From: Euonymus europaeus
Taxonomy: Eukaryota; Streptophyta; Magnoliopsida; Celastrales; Celastraceae
Assembly: GCA_963580455.1 (NCBI GenBank)
Contig: OY756967.1
Location: forward strand, 1,448,501-1,512,500
Length of the DNA: 64,000 nt
Direction: 5' to 3'
In this document: piece by piece, positions 50,342 to 62,450 of the stretch
Numbering within the stretch: the stretch's first letter is position 1
Layout of the letters: each line of letters begins with the position of its first letter
Program-made: the position numbers and the translations under genes
Notes under the pieces: generated by a model
Told to the model about the DNA's origin: nothing
The model's input: the letters and a program-made list of their open reading frames with translations, nothing else
Databases searched by the model: none

Positions 50342-51898
50342 CACACTACTTTTCGAGCTCTACGATCCTGGCCTTTCGGATTTTGATTTCAGAACTCGTG
50401 GCTAGTTGGTCTCGTTTCACCTAGTTAGCCGCGAAATGTGGTTTCTTTACGTAAACGGTTTTATGATTATCCGTTGACTCCGAGTTCTGAATTCGGTGAT
50501 TTTTAGCTTGATTTCACACTAATTTTCGAGATCTACGATCCTGGCATTTCGGATTTTGATTTCAGAACTCGTGGCTAGTTGGTCTCGTTTCACCTATTTG
50601 GCCGCAAAATGTGGTTTCTTTACGTAAACGTTTTTATGAATATCCGTTGACTCCAAGTTCTGAATTCGGTGATTTTTAGCTTGATTACACACTACTTTTC
50701 GAGCTCTACGATCCTGGCCTTTCGGATTTTGATTTCAGAACTCGTGGCTAGTTGGTCTCGTTTCACCTAGTTAGCCGCGAAATGTGGTTTCTTTACGTAA
50801 ACGGTTTTATGAATATCCGTTGACTCCGAGTTATGAATTCGGTGATTTTTAGCTTGATTTCACACTAATTTTCGAGCTCTACGATCCTGGCATTTCGGAT
50901 TTTGATTTCAGAACTCGTGGCTAGTAGGTCTCGTTGCACCTAGTTAGCCGCGAAATGTGGTTTCTTTACGTAAACGGTTTTATGAATATCCGTTGACTCC
51001 TAGTTCTGAATTCGGCGATTTTTAGCTTGATTACACACTACTTTTCGAGCTCTACAATCCTGGTGTTTTGGATTTTGATTTCAGAACTCGTGGCTAGTTG
51101 GTCTCGTTTCACCTAGTTAGCCGCGAAATGTGGTTTCTTTACGTAAACGGTTTTATGAATATCCGTTGACTCCGAGTTCTGATTTCGGTGATTTTTAGCT
51201 TGATTTCACACTACTTTTCGAGCTCTACAATCCTGGAGTTTCGGATTTTGATTTCAGAACTCGTGGCTAGTTGGTCTCGTTTCACCTATTTAGCCGCGAA
51301 ATGTGGTTTCTTTACGTAAACGGTTTTAGGAATATCCATGGACTCCGAGTTCTGAATTCGGTGATTTTTAGCTTGATTACACACTACTTCTTGAGCTCTA
51401 CAATCCTGGCCTTTCGGATTTTGATTTCAGAACTCGTGGCTAGTTGGTCTCGTTTCACCTAGTTAGCCGCGAAATGTGGTTTCTTTACGTAAACGGTTTT
51501 ATGAATATCCGTTGACTCCGAGTTCTGAATTCGGTGATTTTTAGCTTGATTTCACACTACTTTTCGAGCTCTACAATCCTGGCAATTCGGATTTTGATTT
51601 CAGAACTCGTGGCTAGTAGGTCTCGTTTCTCCCAGTTAGCCGCGAAATGTGGTTTCTTTACGTAAACGGTTTTATGAATATCCGTTTACTCCGAGTTCTG
51701 AATTCGGTGATTTTTAGCTTGATTACACACTACTTTTCGAGCTCTACAATCCTGGTGTTTTGGATTTTGATTTCAGAACTCGTGGCTAGTTGGTCTCGTT
51801 TCACCTATTTAGCCGGAAAATGTGGTTTCTTTACGTAAACGGTTTTAGGAATATCCGTTGACTCCGAGTTCTGAATTCGGTGATTTTTAGCTTGATTA

Positions 51899-52936
51899 CA
51901 CACTACTTTTCGAGCTCTACGATCCTGGCCTTTCGGATTTTGATTTCAGAACTCGTGGCTAGTAGGTCTCGTTCCACCTAGTTAGCCGCGAAAAGTGGTT
52001 TCTTTACGTAAACGGTTTTATGAATATCCTTTGACTCCGAGTTCTGAATTCGGTGATTTTTAGCTTGATTTCACACTACATTTCGAGCTCTACAATCCTG
52101 GGTTTTCGGATTTCGATTTCAGAACTCGTGGCTAGTAGGTCTCGTTTCACCTAGTTAGCCACGAAATGTGGTTTCTTTACGTAAACGGTTTTATGAATAT
52201 CCGTTGACTCCGAGTTCTGAATTCGGTGATTTTTGGCTTGATTTCACACTACTTTTCGAGCTCTACAATCCTGGCGTTTTGGGTTTTGATTTCAGAACTC
52301 ATGGCTAGTTGGTCTCATTTCACCTAGTTAGCCGCGAAAAGTGGTTTCTTTACGTAAACGGTTTTATGAATATCCGTTGACTCCGAGTTCTGAATTCGGT
52401 GATTTTTAGCTTGATTTCACACTAATTTTCGAGCTCTACGATCCTGGCATTTCGGATTTTGATTTCAGAACTTGTGGCTAGTTAGTCTCGTTTCACCTTG
52501 TTAGCCGCGAAATGTGGTTTCTTTACGTAAACGGTTTTATGAATATCCGTTGACTCCTAGTTCTGAATTCGGCGATTTTTAGCTTGATTTCACACTACTT
52601 TTCGAGATCTACGATCCTGGCATTTCGGATTTTGATTTCAGAACTCGTGGCTAGTTGGTCTCGTTTCACCTAGTTAGCCGCGAAATGTGGTTTCTTTACG
52701 TAAACGGTTTTATGAATATCCGTTGACTCCGAGTTCTGAATTCGGTGATTTTTAGCTTGATTTCACACTACTTTTCGAGCTCTACGTTCCTGGCGTTTCC
52801 GATATTGATTTAAGAACTCGTGGCTAGTTGGTCTCGTTTCACCTAGTTAGCCGCGAAATGTGGTTTCTTTACGTAAACGGTTTTAGGAATATCCGTTGAC
52901 TCCGAGTTCTGAATTCGGTGATTTTTAGCTTGATTA
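51899..52936 (+). repeat. Core cassette, complete (15-mer copy 3)
   Basis: ACATTTCG at 52,072 and ACGTTCC at 52,784. It lacks several private changes of the two preceding copies, and adds GGTTTTGATTTC near 52,280 and CGAGATCTACG near 52,603. Confidence 0.8.
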
Positions 52937-53455
52937 CACACTACTTTTCGAGCTCTACGATCCTTGCCTTTTGGATTTTGATTTCAGAACTCGTGGGTAG
53001 TTGGTCTCGTTTCACCTAGTTAGCCGCGAAATGTGGTTTCTTTACGTAAACGGTTTTATGATTATCCGTTGACTCCGAGTTCTGAATTCGGTGATTTTTA
53101 GCTTGATTTCACACTAATTTTCGAGATCTACGATCCTGGCATTTTGGATTTTGATTTCAGAACTCGTGGCTAATAGGTCTCGTTTCACCTAGTTAGCCGC
53201 GAAATGTGGTTTCTTTACGTAAACGGTTTTATGAATATCCGTTTACTCCGAGTTCTGAATTCGGTGATTTTTAGCTTGATTACACACTACTTTTCGAGCT
53301 CTACAATCCTGGTGTTTTGGATTTTGATTTCAGAACTCGTGGCTAGTTGGTCTCGTTTCACCTATTTAGCCGGAAAATGTGGTTTCTTTACGTAAACGGT
53401 TTTAGGAATATCCGTTGACTCCGAGTTCTGAATTCGGTGATTTTTAGCTTGATTA

Positions 53456-54493
53456 CACACTACTTTTCGAGCTCTACGATCCTGGCCTTTCGGATTTTGA
53501 TTTCAGAACTCGTGGCTAGTAGGTCTCGTTCCACCTAGTTAGCCGCGAAAAGTGGTTTCTTTACGTAAACGGTTTTATGAATATCCGTTGACTCCGAGTT
53601 CTGAATTCGGTGATTTTTAGCTTGATTTCACACTACATTTCGAGCTCTACAATCCTGGATTTTCGGATTTCGATTTCAGAACTCGTGGCTAGTAGGTCTC
53701 GTTTCACCTAGTTAGCCACGAAATGTGGTTTCTTTACGTAAACGGTTTTATGAATATCCGTTGACTCCGAGTTCTGAATTCGGTGATTTTTAGCTTGATT
53801 TCACACTACTTTTCGAGCTCTACAATCCTGGCGTTTTGGATTTTGATTTCAGAACTCATGGCTAGTTGGTCTCATTTCACCTAGTTAGCCGCGAAAAGTG
53901 GTTTCTTTACGTAAACGGTTTTATGAATATCCGTTGACTCCGAGTTCTGAATTCGGTGATTTTTAGCTTGATTTCACACTAATTTTCGAGCTCTACGATC
54001 CTGTCATTTCGGATTTTGATTTCAGAACTCGTGGCTAGTTAGTCTCGTTTCACCTTGTGAGCCGCGAAATGTGGTTTCTTTACGTAAACGGTTTTATGAA
54101 TATCCGTTGACTCCTAGTTCTGAATTCGGCGATTTTTAGCTTGATTTCACACTACTTTTCGAGCTCTACGATCCTGGCTTTTCGGATTTTGATTTCAGAA
54201 CTCGTGGCTAGTTGGTCTCGTTTCACCTAGTTAGCCGCGAAATGTGGTTTCTTTACGTAAACGGTTTTATGAATATCCGTTGACTCCGAGTTCTGAATTC
54301 GGTGATTTTTAGCTTGATTTCACACTACTTTTCGAGCTCTACGTTCCTGGCGTTTCCGATATTGATTTCAGAACTCGTGGCTAGTTGGTCTCGTTTCACC
54401 AAGTTAGCCGCGAAATGTGGTTTCTTTACGTAAACGGTTTTAGGAATATCCGTTGACTCCGAGTTCTGAATTCGGTGATTTTTAGCTTGATTA
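53456..54493 (+). repeat. Core cassette, complete
   Basis: ACATTTCG at 53,629 and ACGTTCC at 54,341. Its last monomer starts the 6-mer block. Confidence 0.8.
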
Positions 54494-57400
54494 CACACTA
54501 CTTTTCGAGCTCTACGTTCCTGGCCTTTCGGATTTTGATTTCAGAACTCGTGGCTAGTTGGTCTCGTTTCACCTAGTTAGCCGCGAAATGTGGTTTCTTT
54601 ACGTAAACGGTTTTATGATTATCCGTTGACTCCGAGTTCTGAATTCGGTGATTTTTAGCTTGATTTCACACTAATTTTCGAGCTCTACGATCCTGGCATT
54701 TCGGATTTTGATTTCAGAACTCGTGGCTAGTTGGTCTCGTTTCACCTATTTAGCCGCAAAATGTGGTTTCTTTACGTAAACGTTTTTATGAATATCCGTT
54801 GACTCCAAGTTCTGAATTCGGTGATTTTTAGCTTGATTACACACTACTTTTCGAGCTCTACGATCCTGGCGTTTCGGATTTTTATTTCAGAACTCGTGGC
54901 TAGTTGGTCTCGTTTCACCTAGTTAGCCGTGAAATGTGGTTTCTTTACGTAAACGGTTTTATGAATATCCGTTGACTCCGAGTTCTGAATTCGGTGATTT
55001 TTAGCTTGATTACACACTAATTTTCGAGCTCTACGATCCTGGCATTTCGGATTTTGATTTCAGAACTCGTGGCTAGTTGGTCTCGTTTCACCTAGTTAGC
55101 CGCGAAATGTGGTTTCTTTACGTAAACGGTTTTATGAATATCCGTTGACTCCTAGTTCTGAATTCGGCGATTTTTAGCTTTATTTCACACTACTTTTCGA
55201 GCTCTACGATCCTGGCATTTCGGATTTTGATTTCAGAACTCTTGGCTAGTTGGTCCCGTTTCACCTAGTTAGCCGCGAAATGTGGTTTCTTTACGTAAAC
55301 GGTTTTATGAATATCCGTTGACTCCGAGTTCTGAATTCGGTGATTTTTAGCTTGATTTCACACTACTTTTCGAGCTCTACGTTCCTGGCGTTTCCGATAT
55401 TGATTTCAGAACTCGTGGCTAGTTGGTCTCGTTTCACCTAGTTAGCCGCGAAATGTGGTTTCTTTACGTAAACGGTTTTAGGAATATCCGTTGACTCCGA
55501 GTTCTGAATTCGGTGATTTTTAGCTTGATTACACACTACTTTTCGAGCTCTACGATCCTGGCCTTTCGGATTTTGATTTCAGAACTCGTGGCTAGTTGGT
55601 CTCGTTTCACCTAGTTAGCCGCGAAATGTGGTTTCTTTACGTAAACGGTTTTATGATTATCCGTTGACTCCGAGTTCTGAATTCGGTGATTTTTAGCTTG
55701 ATTTCACACTAATTTTCGAGCTCTACGATCCTGGCATTTCGGATTTTGATTTCAGAACTCGTGGCTAGTTGGTCTCGTTTCACCTATTTGGCCGCAAAAT
55801 GTGGTTTCTTTACGTAAACGTTTTTATGAATATCCGTTGACTCCAAGTTCTGAATTCGGTGATTTTTAGCTTGATTACACACTACTTTTCGAGCTCTACG
55901 ATCCTGGCCTTTCGGATTTTGATTTCAGAACTCGTGGCTAGTTGGTCTCGTTTCACCTAGTTAGCCGCGAAATGTGGTTTCTTTACGTAAACGGTTTTAT
56001 GAATATCCGTTGACTCCGAGTTCTGAATTCGGTGATTTTTAGCTTGATTTCACACTAATTTTCGAGCTCTACGATCCTGGCATTTCGGATTTTGATTTCA
56101 GAACTCGTGGCTAGTAGGTCTCGTTGCACCTAGTTAGCCGCGAAATGTGGTTTCTTTACGTAAACGGTTTTATGAATATCCGTTGACTCCTAGTTCTGAA
56201 TTCGGCGATTTTTAGCTTGATTACACACTACTTTTCGAGCTCTAAGATCCTGGCGTTTCGGATTTTTATTTCAGAACTCGTGGCTAGTTGGTCTCGTTTC
56301 ACCTAGTTAGCCGTGAAATGTGGTTTCTTTACGTAAACGGTTTTATGAATATCCGTTGACTCCGAGTTCTGAATTCTTTGATTTTTAGCTTGATTACACA
56401 CTAATTTTCGAGCTCTACGATCCTGCCATTTCGGATTTTGATTTCAGAACTCGTGGCTAGTTGGTCTCGTTTCACCTAGTTAGCCGCGAAATGTGGTTTC
56501 TTTACGTAAACGGTTTTAGGAATATCCGTTGACTCCGAGTTCTGAATTCGGTGATTTTTAGCTTGATTACACACTACTTTTCGAGCTCTACGATCCTGGC
56601 CCTTCGGATTTTGATTTCAGAACTCGTGGCTAGTTGGTCTCGTTTCACCTAGTTAGCCGCGAAATGTGGTTTCTTTACGTAAACGGTTTTATGATTATCC
56701 GTTGACTCCGAGTTCTGAATTCGGTGATTTTTAGCTTGATTTCACACTAATTTTCGAGCTCTACGATCCTGGCATTTCGGATTTTGATTTCAGAACTCGT
56801 GGCTAGTTGGTCTCGTTTCACCCATTTAGCCGCAAAATGTGGTTTCTTTACGTAAACGTTTTTATGAATATCCGTTGACTCCAAGTTCTGAATTCGGTGA
56901 TTTTTAGCTTGATTACATACTACTTTTCGAGCTCTACGATCCTGGCCTTTCGGATTTTGATTTCAGAACTCGTGGCTAGTTGGTCTCGTTTCACCTAGTT
57001 AGCCGCGAAATGTGGTTTCTTTACGTAAACGGTTTTATGAATATCCGTTGACTCCGAGTTCTGAATTCGGTGATTTTTAGGTTGATTTCACACTAATTTT
57101 TGAGCTCTACGATCCTGGCATTTCGGATTTTGATTTTAGAACTCGTGGCTAGTAGGTCTCGTTGCACCTAGTTAGCCGCGAAATGTGGTTTCTTTACGTA
57201 AACGGTTTTATGAATATCCGTTGACTCCGAGTTCTGATTTCGGTGATTTTTAGCTTGATTTCATACTACTTTTCGAGCTCTACGATCCTGGCGTTTCGGA
57301 TTTTTATTTCAGAACTCGTGGCTAGTTGGTCTCGTTTCACCTAGTTAGCCGTGAAATGTGGTTTCTTTACGTAAACGGTTTTATGAATATCCGTTGACTC

Positions 57401-58472
57401 CGAGTTCTGAATTCTTTGATTTTTAGCTTGATTACACACTAATTTTCGAGCTCTACGATCCTGCCATTTCGGATTTTGATTTCAGAACTCGTGGCTAGTT
57501 GGTCTCGTTTCACCTAGTTAGCCGCGAAATGTGGTTTCTTTACGTAAACGGTTTTAGGAATATCCGTTGACTCCGAGTTCTGAATTCGGTGATTTTTAGC
57601 TTGATTACACACTACTTTTCGAGCTCTACGATCCTGGCCCTTCGGATTTTGATTTCAGAACTCGTGGCTAGTTGGTCTCGTTTCACCTAGTTAGCCGCGA
57701 AATGTGGTTTCTTTACGTAAACGGTTTTATGATTATCCGTTGACTCCGAGTTCTGAATTCGGTGATTTTTAGCTTGATTTCACACTAATTTTCGAGCTCT
57801 ACGATCCTGGCATTTCGGATTTTGATTTCAGAACTCGTGGCTAGTTGGTCTCGTTTCACCCATTTAGCCGCAAAATGTGGTTTCTTTACGTAAACGTTTT
57901 TATGAATATCCGTTGACTCCAAGTTCTGAATTCGGTGATTTTTAGCTTGATTACAGACTACTTTTCGAGCTCTACGATCCTGGCCTTTCGGATTTTTATT
58001 TCAGAACTCGTGGCTAGTTGGTCTCGTTTCACCTAGTTAGCCGCGAAATGTGGTTTCTTTACGTAAACGGTTTTATGAATATCCGTTGACTCCGAGTTCT
58101 GAATTCGGTGATTTTTAGCTTGATTTCACACTAATTTTTGAGCTCTACGATCCTGGCATTTCGGATTTTGATTTTAGAACTCGTGGCTAGTAGGTCTCGT
58201 TGCACCTAGTTAGCCGCGAAATGTGGTTTCTTTACGTAAACGGTTTTATGAATATCCGTTGACTCCGAGTTCTGATTTCGGTGATTTTTAGCTTGATTTC
58301 ATACTACTTTTCGAGCTCTACGATCCTGGCGTTTCGGATTTTTATTTCAGAACTCGTGGCTAGTTGGTCTCGTTTCACCTAGTTAGCCGCGAAATGTGGT
58401 TTCTTTACGTAAACGGTTTTATGAATATCCGTTGACTCCGAGTTCTGAATTCGGTGATTTTTAGCTTGATTT
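54321..58472 (+). repeat. 6-monomer (1,038-bp) higher-order repeat, about four copies
   Basis: Units start at 54,321, 55,359, 56,397 and 57,435. The typical order is a TTTTAGGAA monomer, GGCCTTTCGG with TATGATTATCC, GGCATTTCGG with CGTTTTTATG, GGCCTTTCGG, GTTGCACC/GTAGG, and CGTTTCGGATTTTTATT with GCCGTGAAATG. Private changes GAATTCTTTG (56,371 and 57,409) and GGCCCTTCGG (56,598 and 57,636) show that units 2 and 3 are the closest pair. The first unit is the most divergent; the final monomer of the last unit has GCCGCGAAATG. Confidence 0.85.
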
Positions 58473-58818
58473 CACACTACTTTTCGAGCTCTACAATCCT
58501 GGCGTTTCGGATTTTGATTTCAGAACTCGTAGCTAGTAGGTCTCGTTTCTCCCAGTTAGCCGCGAAATGTGGTTTCTTTACGTAAACGGTTTTATGAATA
58601 TCCGTTTACTCCGAGTTCTGAATTCGGTGATTTTTAGCTTGATTACACACTACTTTTCGAGCTCTACAATCCTGGTGTTTTGGAGTTTGATTTCAGAACT
58701 CGTGGCTAGTTGGTCTCGTTTCACCTATTTAGCCGGAAAATGTGGTTTCTTTACGTAAACGGTTTTAGGAATATCCGTTGACTCCGAGTTCTGAATTCGG
58801 TGATTTTTAGCTTGATAA

Positions 58819-59683
58819 CACACTACTTTTCGAGCTCTACGATCCTGGACTTTCGGATTTTGATTTCAGAACTCGTGGCTAGTAGGTCTCGTTCCACCTA
58901 GTTAGCCGCGAAAAGTGGTTTCCTTACGTAAACGGTTTTATGAATATCCGTTGACTCCGAGTTCTGAATTCGGTGATTTTTAGCTTGATTTCACACTACA
59001 TTTCGAGCTCTACAATCCTGGGTTTTCGGATTTCGATTTCAGAACTCGTGGCTAGTAGGTCTAGTTTCACCTAGTTAGCCACGAAATGTGGTTTCTTTAC
59101 GTAAACGGTTTTATGAATATCCGTTGACTCCGAGTTCTGAATTCGGTGATTTTTAGCTTGATTTCACACTAATTTTCGAGCTCTACGATCCTGGCATTTC
59201 GGATTTTGATTTCAGAACTCGTGGCTAGTTAGTCTCGTTTCACCTTGTTAGCCGCGAAATTTGGTTTCTTTACGTAAACGGTTTTATGAATATCCGTTGA
59301 CTCCTAGTTCTGAATTCGACGATTTTTAGCTTGATTTCACACTACTTTTCGAGCTCTACGATCCTGGCATTTCGGATTTTGATTTCAGAACTCGTGGCTA
59401 GTTGGTATCGTTTCACCTAGTTAGCCGCGAAATGTGGTTTCTTTACGTAAACGGTTTTATGAATATCCGTTGACTCCGAGTTCTGAATTCGGTGATTTTT
59501 AGCTTGATTTCACACTACTTTTCGAGCTCTACGTTCCTGGTGTTTCCGATATTGATTTCAGAACTCGTGGCTAGTTGGTCTCGTTTCACCTAGTTAGCCG
59601 CGAAATATGGTTTCTTTACGTAAACGGTTTTAGGAATATCCGTTGACTCCGAGTTCTGAATTCGGTGATTTTTAGCTTGATTA
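58819..59683 (+). repeat. Core cassette lacking the ACTCATGG monomer
   Basis: ACATTTCG at 58,992 is followed directly by the TTAGTCTCG/CACCTTG monomer at 59,165; ACGTTCC is at 59,531. It is exactly one monomer shorter than the sister copy at 62,451. Confidence 0.75.
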
Positions 59684-60533
59684 CACACTACTTTTCGAGC
59701 TCTACGATCCTGGCCTTTCGGATTTTGATTTCAGAACTCGTGGCTAGTTGGTCTCGTTTCACCTAGTTAGCCGCGAAATGTGGTTTCTTTACGTAAACGG
59801 TTTTATGATTATCCGTTGACTCCGAGTTCTGAATTCGGTGATTTTTAGCTTGATTTCACACTAATTTTCGAGCTCTACGATCCTGGCGTTTCGGATTTTG
59901 ATTTCAGAACTCGTGGCTAGTAGGTCTCGTTACACCTCGTTAGCCGCGAAATGTGGTTTCTTTACGTAAACGGTTTTATGAATATCCGTTGACTCCGAGT
60001 TCTGATTTCGGTGATTTTTAGCTTGATTACACACTGATTTTTGAGCTCTACGATCCTGGCATTTCGGATTTTGATTTCAGAACTCGTGGCTAGTTGGTCT
60101 CGTTTCACCTAGTTAGCCGCGAAATGTGGTTTCTTTACGTAAACGGTTTTATGAATATCCGTTGACTCCGAGTTCTGAATTCGGTGATTTTTAGCTTGAT
60201 TTCACACTAATTTTCGAGCTCTACGATCCTGGCATTTCGGATTTTGATTTCAGAACTCGTGGCTAGTAGGTCTCGTTGCACCTAGTTAGCCGCGAAATGT
60301 GGTTTCTTTACGTAAACGGTTTTATGAATATCCGTTGACTCCTAGTTCTGAATTCGGCGATTTTTAGCTTGATTACACACTACTTTTCGAGCTCTACGAT
60401 CCTGGCATTTCGGATTTTTATTTCAGAACTCGTGGCTAGTTGGTCTCGTTTCACCTAGTTAGCCGTGAAATGTGGTTTCTTTACGTAAACGGTTTTATGA
60501 ATATCCGTTGACTCCGAGTTCTGAATTCGGTGA

Positions 60534-60538
60534 TTTTA
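60534..60538 (+). other. 1-bp deletion in the T5 run before AGCTTG
   Basis: TGATTTTAGC replaces TGATTTTTAGC. It shifts the register of all later monomers by one base, giving a net shift of -3 at the right end. Confidence 0.85.
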
Positions 60539-60759
60539 GCTTGATTACACACTAATTTTCGAGCTCTACGATCCTGGCATTTCGGATTTTGATTTCAGAA
60601 CTCGTGGCTAGTTGGTCTCGTTTCACCTAGTTAGCCGCGAAATGTGGTTTCTTTACGTAAACGGTTTTAGGAATATCCGTTGACTCCGAGTTCTGAATTC
60701 GGTGATTTTTAGCTTGATTACACACTACTTTTCGAGCTCTACGATCCTGGCATTTCGGA

Positions 60760-61931
60760 TTTTGATTTCAGAACTCGTGGCTAGTTGGTCTCGTTTCACC
60801 TATTTAGCCGCAAAATGTGGTTTCTTTACGTAAACGTTTTTATGAATATCCGTTGACTCCAAGTTCTGAATTCGGTGATTTTTAGCTTGATTACACACTA
60901 CTTTTCGAGCTCTACGATCCTGGCCTTTCGTATTTTGATTTCAGAACTCGTGGCTAGTTGGTCTCGTTTCACCTAGTTAGCCGCGAAATGTGGTTTCTTT
61001 ACGTAAACGGTTTTATGAATATCCGTTGACTCCGAGTTCTGAATTCGGTGATTTTTAGCTTGATTTCACACTAATTTTTGAGCTCTACGATCCTGGCATT
61101 TCGGATTTTGATTTTAGAACTCGTGGCTAGTAGGTCTCGTTGCACCTAGTTAGCCGCGAAATGTGGTTTCTTTACGTAAACGGTTTTATGAATATCCGTT
61201 GACTCCGAGTTCTGATTTCGGTGATTTTTAGCTTGATTACACACTGATTTTCGAGCTCTACGATCCTGGCATTTCGAATTTTGATTTCAGAACTCGTGGC
61301 TAGTTGGTCTCGTTTCACCTAGTTAGCCGCGAAATGTGGTTTCTTTACGTAAACGGTTTTATGAATATCCGTTGACTCCGAGTTCTGAATTCGGTGATTT
61401 TTAGCTTGATTTCACACTAATTTTCGAGCTCTACGATCCTGGCATTTCGGATTTTGATTTCAGAACTCATGGCTAGTTGGTCTCGTTTCACCTATTTAGC
61501 CGCAAAATGTGGTTTCTTTACGTAAACGTTTTTATGAATATCCGTTGACTCCAAGTTCTGAATTCGGTGATTTTTAGCTTGATTACACACTACTTTTCGA
61601 GCTCTACGATCCTGGCCTTTCGTATTTTGATTTCAGAACTCGTGGCTAGTTGGTCTCGTTTCACCTAGTTAGCCGCGAAATGTGGTTTCTTTACGTAAAC
61701 GGTTTTATGAATATCCGTTGACTCCGAGTTCTGAATTCGGTGATTTTTAGCTTGATTTCACACTAATTTTTGAGCTCTACGATCCTGGCATTTCGGATTT
61801 TGATTTTAGAACTCGTGGCTAGTAGGTCTCGTTGCACCTAGTTAGCCGCGAAATGTGGTTTCTTTACGTAAACGGTTTTATGAATATCCGTTGACTCCGA
61901 GTTCTGATTTCGGTGATTTTTAGCTTGATTT
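60760..61931 (+). repeat. 4-monomer (692-bp) duplication
   Basis: The private GGCCTTTCGTATTTTG change is at 60,931 and 61,623, 692 bp apart. The CGTTTTTATG and TTTTTGAG/GATTTTAG/GTTGCACC monomers on each side repeat at the same lag. The CACACTGATTTT variant (60,030 and 61,240) shows a further 7-monomer relation across this segment. Confidence 0.8.
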
Positions 61932-62450
61932 CATACTACTTTTCAAGCTCTACGATCCTGGCGTTTCGGATTTTTATTTCAGAACTCGTGGCTAGTTAGT
62001 CTCGTGTCACCTAGTTAGCCGCGAAATGTGGTTTCTTTACGTAAACGGTTTTATGAATATTCGTTGACTCCGAGTTCTGAATTCGGTGATTTTTAGCTTG
62101 ATTTCACACTACTTTTCGAGCTCTACAATCCTGGCATTTCGGATTTTGATTTCAGAACTCGTGGCTAGTAGGTCTCGTTTCTCCCAGTTAGCCGCGAAAT
62201 GTGGTTTCTTTACGTAAACGGTTTTATGAATATCCGTTTACTCCGAGTTCTGAATTCGGTGATTTTTAGCTTGATTACACACTACTTTTCGAGCTCTACA
62301 ATCCTGGTGTTTTGGATTTTGATTTCAGAACTCGTGGCTAGTTGGTCTCGTTTCACCTATTTAGCCGGAAAATGTGGTTTCTTTACGTAAACGGTTTTAG
62401 GAATATCCGTTGACTCCGAGTTCTGAATTCGGTGATTTTTAGCTTGATAA

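Larger units (their letters stand above)
46536..53170 (+). repeat. 15-monomer (2,595-bp) higher-order repeat, about 2.6 copies
   Basis: ACATTTCG monomers at 46,882, 49,477 and 52,072 and ACGTTCC sites at 47,594, 50,189 and 52,784 repeat at exactly 2,595 bp. Rare changes are shared by copies 1 and 2: GAGCTCCACG, TTTCATCTTG with TTTATGT, GAACACGTGG with GGTCCCG, GATTTAAGAAC, CGAGATCTACG, CCTATTTGGCC, GAGTTATGAATTC, CCATGGACTCC and GGCAATTCGG. I found no difference by eye between about 47,030-49,590 and 49,625-52,185. The third copy has many of these reverted and ends near 53,170. This looks like the youngest large duplication in the window. Confidence 0.9.
51640..54493 (+). repeat. 9-monomer (1,557-bp) lag linking 51.7-52.9 kb to 53.2-54.5 kb
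   Basis: GTTTACTCC, GTTTTGG/GGAAAATG, GTTCCACC, ACATTTCG, ACTCATGG, TTAGTCTCG/CACCTTG and ACGTTCC monomers follow in the same order at both places. ACATTTCG starts are 52,072 and 53,629; ACGTTCC sites are 52,784 and 54,341. Copy 2 has CTGTCATTTCGG and CACCTTGTGAGCC as private changes. Confidence 0.75.

Noticed and set aside
48676..62390. Seven repeated 63-codon frames (48,676; 49,052; 51,271; 51,647; 53,204; 58,567; 62,199) that might look like a conserved small hydrophobic protein family
   Set aside because: All lie at whole-monomer spacings (2,595, 1,557, 5,363 and 3,632 bp) inside duplicated satellite blocks. Their similarity is fully explained by the repeat, and the F/L/S/I-rich content by its T-rich composition.
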